A DNA stretch of 7,399 bases from Fimbriimonadaceae bacterium (GCA_014380605.1 JACMJO010000379.1:1-7399); one strand, 5' to 3'. Positions 1 through 6,645 are shown, counted from the first letter of the stretch. Program-made: numbers and translations. The notes: generated from the letters alone by a model not told the origin.

Positions 1-192
1 TGCGAAGGGGCCACCATCTATGTCACCTGCCAGCCCTGCAACAACTGCGCCAAGATGATCATCAACGCGGGTATCAAGCGGGTCATCTACCAAGGCGAAT
101 ACCCTGACGATTTCAGCCTTGAGCTCTTTCGCGAGTCCAAAATGGAAGTCTTTCAATACCGGGAAGGCGTCCTAGAGAAGGTGGACCTCTAA
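1..192 (+). CDS. dCMP deaminase (ComEB-like), C-terminal part
   Basis: This is the end of a zinc-dependent deoxycytidylate deaminase, which converts dCMP to dUMP in the cytoplasm and so feeds dTMP synthesis. The gene is cut by the left edge; 63 codons and the stop remain in frame 1. The visible part has the second half of the cytidine/deoxycytidylate deaminase zinc site, VTCQPCNNCAK, where the PCxxC cysteines (C13 and C16 of the fragment) bind zinc. It is followed by the typical MIINAGIKRVIY strand. The His-Ala-Glu half of the active site would lie upstream of the window. The next gene starts 4 nt after the stop, so the two are probably co-transcribed. ComEB-type dCMP deaminase is the best fit; a riboflavin-type deaminase domain (RibD) is less likely because the gene ends shortly after the zinc site. 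The family is clear, but which subfamily it belongs to is less certain. Confidence 0.85.
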   Translation, partial: CEGATIYVTCQPCNNCAKMIINAGIKRVIYQGEYPDDFSLELFRESKMEVFQYREGVLEKVDL

Positions 193-196
193 AGCG

Positions 197-1228
197 ATGG
201 ATGCGCTTTTAGCCCTTGCTGAACAATCTCCTAAGTTTTGGGGCGGCTTTCGCTATCCCCTGCTCACCGGTCTCATCGCGCTGTTGATCACCTGGGCGCT
301 CACCCCCCTGGTTCGCAAAATGGCCTTCAAGCACGGGGCCATCGACGATCCCAAGCGTGACGACCGCCGCATCCACAAAGAGCCCCTGCCACGGTGGGGT
401 GGCATCGCGATCTTTGTGGGCATTGCGGTGGCTATCATTGCCGTTCTCCCGTTCGCATTTCCCACGACAAACCCGTATCCGCTATATCTGATTGGAATAT
501 TAGTGGTAGGAGCCTGCCTGGTGGTCGCCGGAGTCCTCGACGACCTCTACCAATACTCCGCCAAGATCCAACTGGCCATCCTGCTTGGAGCTGGAGTGGC
601 CATACAATTCTTCGATGGAACCATTGGCCGAATCCACATCAAAACCATTGGCGTTCCCTTCACAGACCAGTACATACCCCTCCTCTGGGCCGCAATCCCT
701 CTCACCGCCATCTATATCTTCATCGTGACTAAGACGATGGACACAATCGACGGCGTAGATGGCCTTGCCTCGGGAATTGCCGCAATCTCTGCCGGAACCC
801 TTATGACGATCGCTGTCTATGAGGGCCAGCCCCGGGTTGCCATTATCGCCGCAGCCGTCGGCGGAGCTTGCATCGGATTCCTTCGCCACAACTACAACCC
901 CGCCAAGATCATCATGGGGACCGGCGGAGCGTATATTCTCGGCTTCATGCTCGCCTGTCTGAGTATTGTCGGAGCCGTAAAGACTGCCGCCGCTCTGACC
1001 CTCATCATCCCGATTTTCGTATTCGGCGTGCCCATTTTCGATGCTATCCAAGTGGTCATCCGTCGCAAGCTCAGCGGGGTTCCCATCACTCAAGCCGATA
1101 AGCGCCACCTGCACCACCAACTGCTCAAGCGAGGCCTCTCTCAGCGCCAGACTGTCTGGGTTCTCTATCTAGCCGCTGCAGCGCTCTGCGGCGCTCTCAT
1201 CTTCATCATCCTGACTAACCATGGCTAA
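197..1228 (+). CDS. wecA: WecA/TagO-like undecaprenyl-phosphate GlcNAc-1-phosphate transferase
   Basis: This is a polytopic membrane enzyme of the WecA/TagO/MraY family (glycosyltransferase family 4). The family moves a sugar-1-phosphate, usually GlcNAc-1-P, from a UDP-sugar to undecaprenyl phosphate on the inner face of the membrane, the first step of many surface glycans. At 343 residues it has the usual length, with about ten hydrophobic segments. Visible motifs are RWGGIAIF (66-73), the Mg-binding DD in GVLDDLYQYS (115-116), TIDGVDGLASG (183-193) and the HxHH motif in KRHLHHQLL (302-310). Two normally conserved positions differ. The Asn three residues before the DGxDG motif is Asp182, and the Asp of the family MGDxGS motif is Thr242 (MGTGGAYILGF, 240-250). 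Four nt separate it from the deaminase gene and it overlaps the wecB-like gene by 8 nt. The exact sugar is inferred from that neighbour. The family is sure; activity on GlcNAc is probable. Confidence 0.9.
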   Translation: MDALLALAEQSPKFWGGFRYPLLTGLIALLITWALTPLVRKMAFKHGAIDDPKRDDRRIHKEPLPRWGGIAIFVGIAVAIIAVLPFAFPTTNPYPLYLIGILVVGACLVVAGVLDDLYQYSAKIQLAILLGAGVAIQFFDGTIGRIHIKTIGVPFTDQYIPLLWAAIPLTAIYIFIVTKTMDTIDGVDGLASGIAAISAGTLMTIAVYEGQPRVAIIAAAVGGACIGFLRHNYNPAKIIMGTGGAYILGFMLACLSIVGAVKTAAALTLIIPIFVFGVPIFDAIQVVIRRKLSGVPITQADKRHLHHQLLKRGLSQRQTVWVLYLAAAALCGALIFIILTNHG

Positions 1229-2351
1229 GCCCCGAATCGTCTGCGTAGTCGGGACCCGCCCGGAAGCCATCAAGGTTGCGCCCGTGGTCCAAGAGCTGAG
1301 GCGATTCGGGGATGTGGACACCTTCCTCGTTTCCACTGGCCAGCATCGGGAGATGCTCACCCAATCCCTTGCCGCCTTTGGCCTGAAACCGGATGAAGAT
1401 CTGGGCATCATGCAGCACGGCCAAACACTCGCCCAAGTCACGGCCCGCGCGATCGAAGGGTTGGACGGGATTCTAGCTAAGCACGAACCCCAAATGGTCC
1501 TGGCCCAAGGCGACACCACCACGACTTTTGTTGCCGCCCTCAACAGCTTCTATCGACAAATCCCGTTTGGGCATTTAGAAGCAGGTTTACGAACCGAAAC
1601 TATATCAAATCCATTTCCAGAGGAGTTCAACCGCCGCGCCGCAAGTTTGGTCGCAAACCTACACTTTCCTCCAACTCAATGGTCTGCCGACAACCTCTTA
1701 AAGGAGGGCCATCCTGCTGACTCCATCTTCGTCACCGGCAACACGGGGATCGACGCGGTCCTCCAAATGGGCAGCAAAACCGAAAGCGAGTGGTTCCCCG
1801 AATGGACGGGTCGGATCGTCTTGCTTACCACCCATCGTCGCGAAAACTGGGGCGGGCCCCAGCGCCAAATCGCCCACGCTGCCCTCCGCCTTCTGGACGA
1901 CTTTGAGGATGTTCTCTTGGTCGTCCCGATGCACAAGAATCCGGCCGTCCGGGAAACCCTCACTGGTGTCCTAGGCAACCATCCTCGAGCCCGATTGACC
2001 GAACCGCCCGACTATGGCGACTTTGTTCCCCTCATGAAGCGAAGCCATCTCATCCTCAGCGACTCCGGCGGCGTTCAGGAAGAGGCTCCGGCTTTCGGAA
2101 TTCCGGTCCTGGTTCTTCGCGATACCACCGAGCGGCCCGAGGGTTGCGAAGCCGGCACCGCCAAGCTGGTGGGTACCGAGGAGAATCGCATCTATACAGA
2201 AGCTCACGTTCTTCTGAGCAACGACCACGCCCACCGGATGATGGCCCAAGCCGTCAGCCCGTATGGCGACGGTAAAGCCTCCGCCCGAATTCGCTACATA
2301 GTCCTCCAGCGCCTTGGGATAGATAGCCCCGAGGTGCCGATGTGGACCTAG
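1221..2351 (+). CDS. wecB: UDP-N-acetylglucosamine 2-epimerase (non-hydrolysing)
   Basis: This cytoplasmic enzyme interconverts UDP-GlcNAc and UDP-ManNAc, the donor for ManNAc-containing surface polymers and linkage units. The 376 residues equal the usual WecB/MnaA length, with two Rossmann-like halves of a GT-B fold. Signature motifs run in order: GTRPEAIKVAPVV (11-23, with Lys18), STGQHREML (38-46), QGDTTTTF (96-103, Asp98), GHLEAGLRT (117-125, Glu120), PFPEEFNRR (131-139), VTGNTGIDAV (171-180), THRRENWG (204-211, His205), and SDSGGVQEEAPAFGIPVL (280-297) followed by RDTTERPEG. These include the counterparts of the Lys, Asp, Glu and His residues known as important in the Escherichia coli enzyme. 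The start codon overlaps the end of the preceding transferase gene by 8 nt, and the 3' end overlaps the uppP start by 10 nt. This suggests translational coupling. Nothing is missing, so it should be active. Confidence 0.95.
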   Translation: MAKPRIVCVVGTRPEAIKVAPVVQELRRFGDVDTFLVSTGQHREMLTQSLAAFGLKPDEDLGIMQHGQTLAQVTARAIEGLDGILAKHEPQMVLAQGDTTTTFVAALNSFYRQIPFGHLEAGLRTETISNPFPEEFNRRAASLVANLHFPPTQWSADNLLKEGHPADSIFVTGNTGIDAVLQMGSKTESEWFPEWTGRIVLLTTHRRENWGGPQRQIAHAALRLLDDFEDVLLVVPMHKNPAVRETLTGVLGNHPRARLTEPPDYGDFVPLMKRSHLILSDSGGVQEEAPAFGIPVLVLRDTTERPEGCEAGTAKLVGTEENRIYTEAHVLLSNDHAHRMMAQAVSPYGDGKASARIRYIVLQRLGIDSPEVPMWT

Positions 2352-3181
2352 CGCAAGGCGTTGTCTACGGTCTGCTCCAGGGCCTCACCGAATTTCTTCC
2401 AATCAGCAGCACAGCCCACATCCGTATCGCACCCGCTTTGCTCGGCTGGCAAGATCCTGGAGCTGGATTTACGGCAGTTATCCAGCTTGGAACGGTCCTC
2501 GCCGTCCTGATCTACTTTGCTCGAGACCTTGGCAAGGCCCTCACTGCGTGGACCAAGACTTTGACCGGTCAAAACCAAGACGCGCCCGATGCTCGCATGG
2601 GCTGGGCGATCTTCTGGGGGACCATCCCGATCGTCGTCTTGGGATTCCTGGGTCAGAAGTGGATCAAGGGTGAATTGCGATCGCTCTGGGTCATCGCGAC
2701 CACCCTCATCGTCATGGGCATCCTTATGGCGGTTGCGGAATATGTGGGGAAGAAGCATCGACTGTTCGCCTCTGTTCAAGCTAAGGACGGTTGGATCGTG
2801 GGTGCCTGGCAGGCGCTTGCCCTAATCCCGGGAATGAGCCGTAGCGGCAGTTCCATTACAGGTGCGCTCTTCGCCGGGTTCGACCGGGCAACCGCTGCCA
2901 GGTTTTCCTTCCTACTGAGCGTCCCCAGCGTTTTAGCCGCTGGGCTGAAGGAACTTTGGACCGAACGTCATAACCTCCTTGAGGGTGGCAACTTAACTCC
3001 TACAATTGTTGCCACTGCCGTCTCCTTCGTCGTGGGCTATGCGAGCATTGCCTTCCTCATGAAGTTCATCCAGAAGCGTGGCATCATGCCGTTTGTGGCC
3101 TACCGAATCGCTCTAGGCGCCTTGCTCATTTTGCTCCTGGCCAATGGCACCCTTAGCCCAATGGCCGGTATCGTGAAGTAG
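2342..3181 (+). CDS. uppP: Undecaprenyl-diphosphatase UppP (BacA)
   Basis: This integral membrane phosphatase converts undecaprenyl diphosphate to undecaprenyl phosphate, recycling the lipid carrier for peptidoglycan and other surface glycans; overproduction is known to give bacitracin resistance. At 279 residues it has the family length with about eight hydrophobic segments. The first catalytic motif is QGLTEFLPISSTAH (13-26). It contains Glu17, Ser23 and His26 and belongs to the (E/Q)xxxE form, with Gln13 in the first position. The second is PGMSRSGSSITGALFAGF (163-180), with Arg167, usually written PGxSRSGxT; here Ser171 stands in the Thr position. The conserved FSFLLSVPSVLAAG segment follows (188-201). 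The start overlaps the wecB end by 10 nt, and pth begins 3 nt after the stop. Its place next to wecA and wecB fits a shared role in undecaprenyl-linked glycan synthesis. Confidence 0.95.
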   Translation: MDLAQGVVYGLLQGLTEFLPISSTAHIRIAPALLGWQDPGAGFTAVIQLGTVLAVLIYFARDLGKALTAWTKTLTGQNQDAPDARMGWAIFWGTIPIVVLGFLGQKWIKGELRSLWVIATTLIVMGILMAVAEYVGKKHRLFASVQAKDGWIVGAWQALALIPGMSRSGSSITGALFAGFDRATAARFSFLLSVPSVLAAGLKELWTERHNLLEGGNLTPTIVATAVSFVVGYASIAFLMKFIQKRGIMPFVAYRIALGALLILLLANGTLSPMAGIVK

Positions 3182-3184
3182 CCG

Positions 3185-3790
3185 ATGTTCTGGAAGAAGC
3201 AGACCCCTGGACTCCCGCCGGAGTGGATGATCGTTGGCCTCGGAAATCCGGGCGGGGAGTACAAGGGCACTCGCCACAACGTTGGCTTTGAGGTGGTGGA
3301 CCGCCTCGCTGAAGCGCATAAGATCAAGATCGCCCGAGCCAAGCACCGCGCCCTCACCGCACTCGGCAAGATCGAGAGCACTCAGGTTCTGCTTGTCAAG
3401 CCGCTAACCTACATGAACCTCAGTGGTCAAGCCGTTGCGCCCTTAGCAAGAGATCACGAACTGAAGCCCGATAGGATTTTCGTCGTCGCGGACGATCTTG
3501 ATCTCCCCGTTGGTACGTTGAGGATCAAACTTGGCGGCAGTGCTGGTGGCCACAACGGACACAAGTCTCTAATCCAGTATTTGAAGTCGCAAGACTATCC
3601 CCGCCTCAAGATCGGCATCGGCAAAACCAAACGCGACGGCACGATCGACCATGTCCTGGGCTCGTTCGACAAGGAGGAACGTGAACTTGTCGATGCCGCC
3701 ATCAAGGCCGGCCTAAAAGTTTGCCAAGCCCTCGCTCAAGGCGGCATCCAAGCCGCGCTTAGGGTGGTCGAAGAGTACAACAAGGACTAA
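3185..3790 (+). CDS. pth: Peptidyl-tRNA hydrolase
   Basis: This cytoplasmic esterase frees tRNA from peptidyl-tRNAs that drop off the ribosome, an essential housekeeping function. The family motifs are complete: IVGLGNPGGEYKGTRHNVGF (16-35) with Asn21 and the catalytic His31, KPLTYMNLSG (72-81) with Asn78, VADDLDLPVG (101-110) with Asp103, and GGSAGGHNGHKSL (117-129) with Asn124. These correspond to Asn10, His20, Asn68, Asp93 and Asn114 of the Escherichia coli enzyme. KIGIGK and VLGSF follow. The 201-residue length is normal. The chosen ATG gives a short extension before the core; a second in-frame ATG at 3227 starts directly at MIVGLGNPG and is a real alternative, so the N-terminus is uncertain by 14 residues. 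It is the last gene of the run beginning with the dCMP deaminase. No strong terminator with a T-tract follows. Confidence 0.96.
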   Translation: MFWKKQTPGLPPEWMIVGLGNPGGEYKGTRHNVGFEVVDRLAEAHKIKIARAKHRALTALGKIESTQVLLVKPLTYMNLSGQAVAPLARDHELKPDRIFVVADDLDLPVGTLRIKLGGSAGGHNGHKSLIQYLKSQDYPRLKIGIGKTKRDGTIDHVLGSFDKEERELVDAAIKAGLKVCQALAQGGIQAALRVVEEYNKD

Positions 3791-3935
3791 GCCAGCTCTC
3801 CACGCTCTAATTCCATCACCCGTTCCGTCGGATGATCGTGCCGACGCATCTCCACCGAAACGCCTTCCCCATCACCTCCCTCACCCAATTCAACCAATCA
3901 TCTCCATCATCCCGGGAAAGGTATCTTCAACAATC
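3791..3935. other. Intergenic gap after pth
   Basis: This 145-nt non-coding stretch separates the pth operon from the next gene. A 6-bp stem (CGTCGG at 3826-3831 and CCGACG at 3841-3846, 9-nt loop) is present but has no T-run, so it is not a convincing intrinsic terminator. A GGGAAAGG purine run (3914-3921) lies 14 nt before the next ATG, too far for a good ribosome site. A TATCTT hexamer (3922-3927) sits 8 nt before that ATG. On the - strand, 3790-3897 is open for 36 codons and has protein-like composition, but it has no supported start. Confidence 0.5.
3922..3927 (+). promoter_or_regulatory. Possible -10 element for the 256-residue protein gene
   Basis: TATCTT fits the TANNNT core of a sigma-70-type -10 box and lies 8 nt before the ATG at 3936, so transcription could begin at or next to the start codon (leaderless mRNA). 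No -35 box is visible at 16-18 nt upstream. The case rests on spacing and on similar arrangements before two other first genes in the window. Confidence 0.25.
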
Positions 3936-4706
3936 ATGCAGGCGGATCAGGCAAAGCGGGTAGGCAAAAAGCTCGGATGTGGGGTCTGTGGCTGCCTCAC
4001 GACCATCCCTGTGTTCGTCGGGGCGATCGTCTATTTCACCGTCTTCTCCAACTTCTGCGCTCGAATCATGGGAGAAGAAACCCACTCCATCTCGGGCGAT
4101 CCCAAGAGATTTGACCCAGTCGCCGCCATTCCAGAAGTCAGGGCAAAGGTGGGAAGCAAGGCTATCCTCGTTTCATTCAATGCCACCTCGGTCCGATCCG
4201 ACGGCACCATGGATCTCAATGCCACCTACAGCCCGGCTCCAAGCGCTGACTACTCCTTCGTTGTTCCGCTCGACAAAGCTCCCGAGGATCAAACTGCCCC
4301 TCCGATTGGCGCGGGCCGCGGGCCGGACGATGTCTGGATTCAGCGGGTTTCGGTAAAAGTCTATCAACCGGGCCAGCGTCGCCACGTCTCGCGATCGAGC
4401 GGAAGTAGCCGGTCATCTTATTCCTACACCAACGAAGGCATGGACGTCGATCGGCACAGCCCGCGCATGGAGAAGCTGGAAAAGGGGGTAACCGACCTAA
4501 AGCTGACTCCCAAACAGATGTGGGAAATAGCCGGAAAACTCGATGCTAACAAAGAAGCCGTGGCCACCATCAAGTTCGCAGGAGATCACTACGAGTTTGA
4601 TATCGTCGGCACCGATATCCACCTGCGTTGGGATGGAAGCGGAAAGCTACAGCACTTCTGGTTGAAAGACCATCAAAAACGCAAATTGGGCATCGAGGAC
4701 AACTAA
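3936..4706 (+). CDS. Unrecognised membrane-anchored protein with exported domain
   Basis: I do not recognise this 256-residue protein. A basic start (KRVGKK, 7-12) and a cysteine cluster GCGVCGC (14-20) precede one hydrophobic segment at about residues 20-39, which reads as a signal anchor with the rest outside the cytoplasm. The exported part mixes likely beta strands (AILVSFNAT, DYSFVVPL, VWIQRVSVKVYQ) with a Ser/Arg-rich, probably disordered stretch (150-163). A C-terminal part of about residues 190-254 looks alpha then beta (LTPKQMWEIAGKLDAN, then TIKFAGDHYEFDIV and IHLRWDGSGKLQHFWL). No catalytic motif is evident. The cysteines could suggest a lipobox, but they lie before rather than after the hydrophobic stretch, so a lipoprotein is unlikely. 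It stands alone, 145 nt after pth and 69 nt before the EACC1-like gene. Whether it belongs with that module is unknown. Confidence 0.75.
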   Translation: MQADQAKRVGKKLGCGVCGCLTTIPVFVGAIVYFTVFSNFCARIMGEETHSISGDPKRFDPVAAIPEVRAKVGSKAILVSFNATSVRSDGTMDLNATYSPAPSADYSFVVPLDKAPEDQTAPPIGAGRGPDDVWIQRVSVKVYQPGQRRHVSRSSGSSRSSYSYTNEGMDVDRHSPRMEKLEKGVTDLKLTPKQMWEIAGKLDANKEAVATIKFAGDHYEFDIVGTDIHLRWDGSGKLQHFWLKDHQKRKLGIEDN

Positions 4707-4747
4707 ATCGATCCTACGCCAGCCAGGAGTGTCTAAGCCATGTCCTA

Positions 4748-4777
4748 ATGACTTCTCACCTCCGCCCACGACATAAT
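4748..4777 (+). promoter_or_regulatory. Possible promoter of the EACC1-caspase operon
   Basis: ATGACT (4748-4753, four of six matches to TTGACA) and CATAAT (4772-4777, five of six matches to TATAAT) are separated by 18 nt. Transcription would start near 4784, past the first possible ATG of the next gene at 4776 and almost exactly at its second ATG (4785). If correct, the 4776 start is excluded and translation begins leaderless at 4785 or after a short leader at 4806. Confidence 0.35.
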
Positions 4778-5141
4778 GTTTTGCATGTCAAAGACCGGTG
4801 ACGTGATGCTTCGTATCGAGCTAGAGGATGGGCAAGACCCGGAGCTTCTCGAGCGGCTCACAAACGAGATCAGAGAGCACCTTTTGGAAGCCGAGGTCGC
4901 GGAGTCGGTTTCGTCGCAAAGCGGGGAGGCTCCCGCAGGGTCAAAGTCGGCCGAGTGGCTCGAAATCGGCGCCTTGTCGCTCCAGCTTTTTGTCTACAGC
5001 ATCAAAGCCGTCCACATCGTTAAGGAGGCATTGCATGCTCGAGGGCTCAAGGGGTCCCTGGAAGCTGGCAACGGAGCTCAACTGAACCTGGCTACCGCTA
5101 GTGCAGGCGAGCAGGAACAGTTCATCCAGTCCGCCCAGTGA
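4776..5141 (+). CDS. EACC1-like effector-associated constant component
   Basis: This is a small soluble protein of at most 121 residues. Its layout matches EACC1 (Effector-Associated Constant Component 1), a family described by comparative genomics as the fixed partner of caspase, trypsin and other effectors in predicted conflict systems. An N-terminal beta strand MLRIELEDG (11-19) leads into an acidic helix (DPELLERLTNEIREHL, 21-36). A Pro-Gly linker follows, EAPAGSKSAEWLEIGAL (51-67), where other members have P-x-G followed by a long hydrophobic helix. The helix SLQLFVYSIKAVHIVKEAL (68-86) comes next, and a final strand pair closes it (LKGSLEAG and AQLNLATA). The biochemical function is unknown; it probably adapts or senses for the neighbouring caspase. 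Three starts are possible: 4776, 4785 and 4806. The last begins at the first family-like strand, and none has a strong ribosome site. The caspase gene begins 7 nt after the stop. The assignment rests on pattern and context, not a search. Confidence 0.7.
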   Translation: MFCMSKTGDVMLRIELEDGQDPELLERLTNEIREHLLEAEVAESVSSQSGEAPAGSKSAEWLEIGALSLQLFVYSIKAVHIVKEALHARGLKGSLEAGNGAQLNLATASAGEQEQFIQSAQ

Positions 5142-5148
5142 ATATGCC

Positions 5149-6645
5149 ATGGGTCGTCGCCGCGCCCTTCTAATCGCTTGCTCAGAATACAGCGACCCTA
5201 AGCTGCTCTCGCTTGCCGGAGCCCTTGCCGACGTTCGGACCCTAAGCGTCGTCCTCTCCAATCGCGAGATCTCCGATTTCGAAGTAGAAATATTGGAGAA
5301 CCCTAGCAGCTACGAGTTGAGCCACGCCTTGGAGCGGTTCTACATGGAGACCAAGCTGCACGACGTGGCGCTGGTCTACTGCTCGTGCCACGGCGTCAAG
5401 TCTGTGGACGGCCGCCTCTTCCTCGCCGCCACCAACTCCGACACCAACTACTTGGCCTCGACTGCCGTACCTGCATCCTTCCTTCAGGATCAAATTCTCG
5501 CCTGCCGATCAAAGCAAAAGGTGTTGGTATTGGACTGTTGTTACGCTGGGGCCTTCTTGCGAGGCTCCAGGCACCGCGCCGCCGCAACCGTTCCCCTGTC
5601 TGATGCCTTCTCAGGAGGGAAGGGAACTGTCTACATTGCGAGCAGTGGCGCAACCCAATACTCCTGGGAAGGAGATCACGTTGAAGGCAGCCCTCAGCCA
5701 TCGCTTTTTACGCAATGCCTCATCGAGGGCTTGGAAACCGGCGAGGCTGACTTGGACAAAGATGGACTTATCGGAGTTCGCGAGTTGTTCGACTACGTTG
5801 TAGATAAACTCCCCGATAGGACTCCCCACCAACGGCCCGAGTTTTCCGCCCAAGAGTACGTCGAGATCTATCTCACCAGGACCCCCCTTCTCCCAACTAT
5901 GGAGGAGCCGGAAGTCGAGGTGAGCGATGATCCAGACGCTGAGTCCGTCATGCCCTTGGCAATAGAGAGTCCTCTCAAAGAGGATGTGCCCGAAGAAAAG
6001 CCATTCGGGCCACCAAGTCAATTCGATTTTCCGGACTCCCAGATTGATCAAAGCTCGGAAACGACAGCAACCTCGATACCAAGCCCCCCGGTTGTCAAGT
6101 TGCCGGACCGACGTGCTCCCGATTTGCGGTGGACTTTGGGGGCGCTGGTTGGAGTCGTTTTGATCGCGGCCTTTTTCGGGCTGAAGGCTCTCCTTCCAAA
6201 ACCAACAAACGGAGGTTCTACTCCTATAAAGGGAGCCCCGACCAAATTTGAGTCGGCTCCTGTATTCGAAGACTTTTCCGCCACATTCACCAAACAGGCG
6301 GGCGCGGACCACGCCTATCTCATGAACGTCCGATGGAACGTGAGGAATGCCAACGAACTCCTGCTTGAGTGGCCAGACGGTTTAACCAAGGTGGCCCCTT
6401 CGGGAACCCATGTGATCGACATTCTGAAGTTTATCAACGGAAGGGGCACGGTGGTGAGCCTCGCTGCTGCAGAGTATGGGTTCGCAGAAGAGGTCAGGAA
6501 ACTCCAAATCTATCGTGTTTGCAGTAAAGGAGGACAACGGGCCGGAAGCAACTGTCCGTACGAAGACTGGGAGTATGCCGCCGCTCCTCCCGAGGCTGTG
6601 GGAATAAAGAGCTACTGCGCTTACCACAATTCCACCGGCGGATAA
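5149..6645 (+). CDS. Membrane-anchored caspase-like protease (peptidase C14) with Ig-like C-terminus
   Basis: This 498-residue cysteine protease of the bacterial caspase/metacaspase type is probably the effector of a two-gene module with the EACC1-like protein. The caspase domain (about 3-245) opens with RRALLIACSEY. It has the catalytic His81 in VYCSCHG (77-82, ahead of the usual GRLFL strand) and the catalytic Cys131 in VLVLDCCYAGAF (125-136), matching the DxCxxG motif. An EF-hand-like loop DLDKDGLIGVRE (201-212) lies late in the domain. An acidic, proline-rich linker (about 247-325) leads to one transmembrane helix (about 328-349). The C-terminal domain (about 370-456; WNVRNANELLLEW, 396-408) resembles bacterial Ig-like repeats, and a three-cysteine tail (C458, C469, C490) ends the protein. 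An in-frame GTG at 5101 would add 16 residues and overlap the upstream gene by 41 nt. I chose the ATG at 5149 because the caspase fold starts immediately after it. Neither start has a clear ribosome site. Confidence 0.9.
   Translation: MGRRRALLIACSEYSDPKLLSLAGALADVRTLSVVLSNREISDFEVEILENPSSYELSHALERFYMETKLHDVALVYCSCHGVKSVDGRLFLAATNSDTNYLASTAVPASFLQDQILACRSKQKVLVLDCCYAGAFLRGSRHRAAATVPLSDAFSGGKGTVYIASSGATQYSWEGDHVEGSPQPSLFTQCLIEGLETGEADLDKDGLIGVRELFDYVVDKLPDRTPHQRPEFSAQEYVEIYLTRTPLLPTMEEPEVEVSDDPDAESVMPLAIESPLKEDVPEEKPFGPPSQFDFPDSQIDQSSETTATSIPSPPVVKLPDRRAPDLRWTLGALVGVVLIAAFFGLKALLPKPTNGGSTPIKGAPTKFESAPVFEDFSATFTKQAGADHAYLMNVRWNVRNANELLLEWPDGLTKVAPSGTHVIDILKFINGRGTVVSLAAAEYGFAEEVRKLQIYRVCSKGGQRAGSNCPYEDWEYAAAPPEAVGIKSYCAYHNSTGG

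Noticed and set aside
500..1120. 206-codon open frame on the - strand inside the wecA-like gene
   Set aside because: It lies opposite a fully supported family gene and its acidic, Gly/Asp-rich translation is typical of an antisense shadow.
3826..3846. Hairpin CGTCGG / CCGACG after pth as an intrinsic terminator
   Set aside because: The stem is only 6 bp with a 9-nt loop, and no T-run follows it.
3945..4000. Lipoprotein signal in the 256-residue protein
   Set aside because: The cysteines lie before, not after, the hydrophobic segment, so a lipobox geometry is not met.
5101..5148. GTG at 5101 as the caspase start
   Set aside because: It would add 16 residues encoded entirely within or just after the upstream gene, in a different frame. 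The caspase fold begins right after the ATG at 5149, and no ribosome site supports the GTG.
5611..6312. 233-codon open frame on the - strand inside the caspase gene
   Set aside because: It is antisense to motif-supported caspase coding sequence and shows no recognisable domain.
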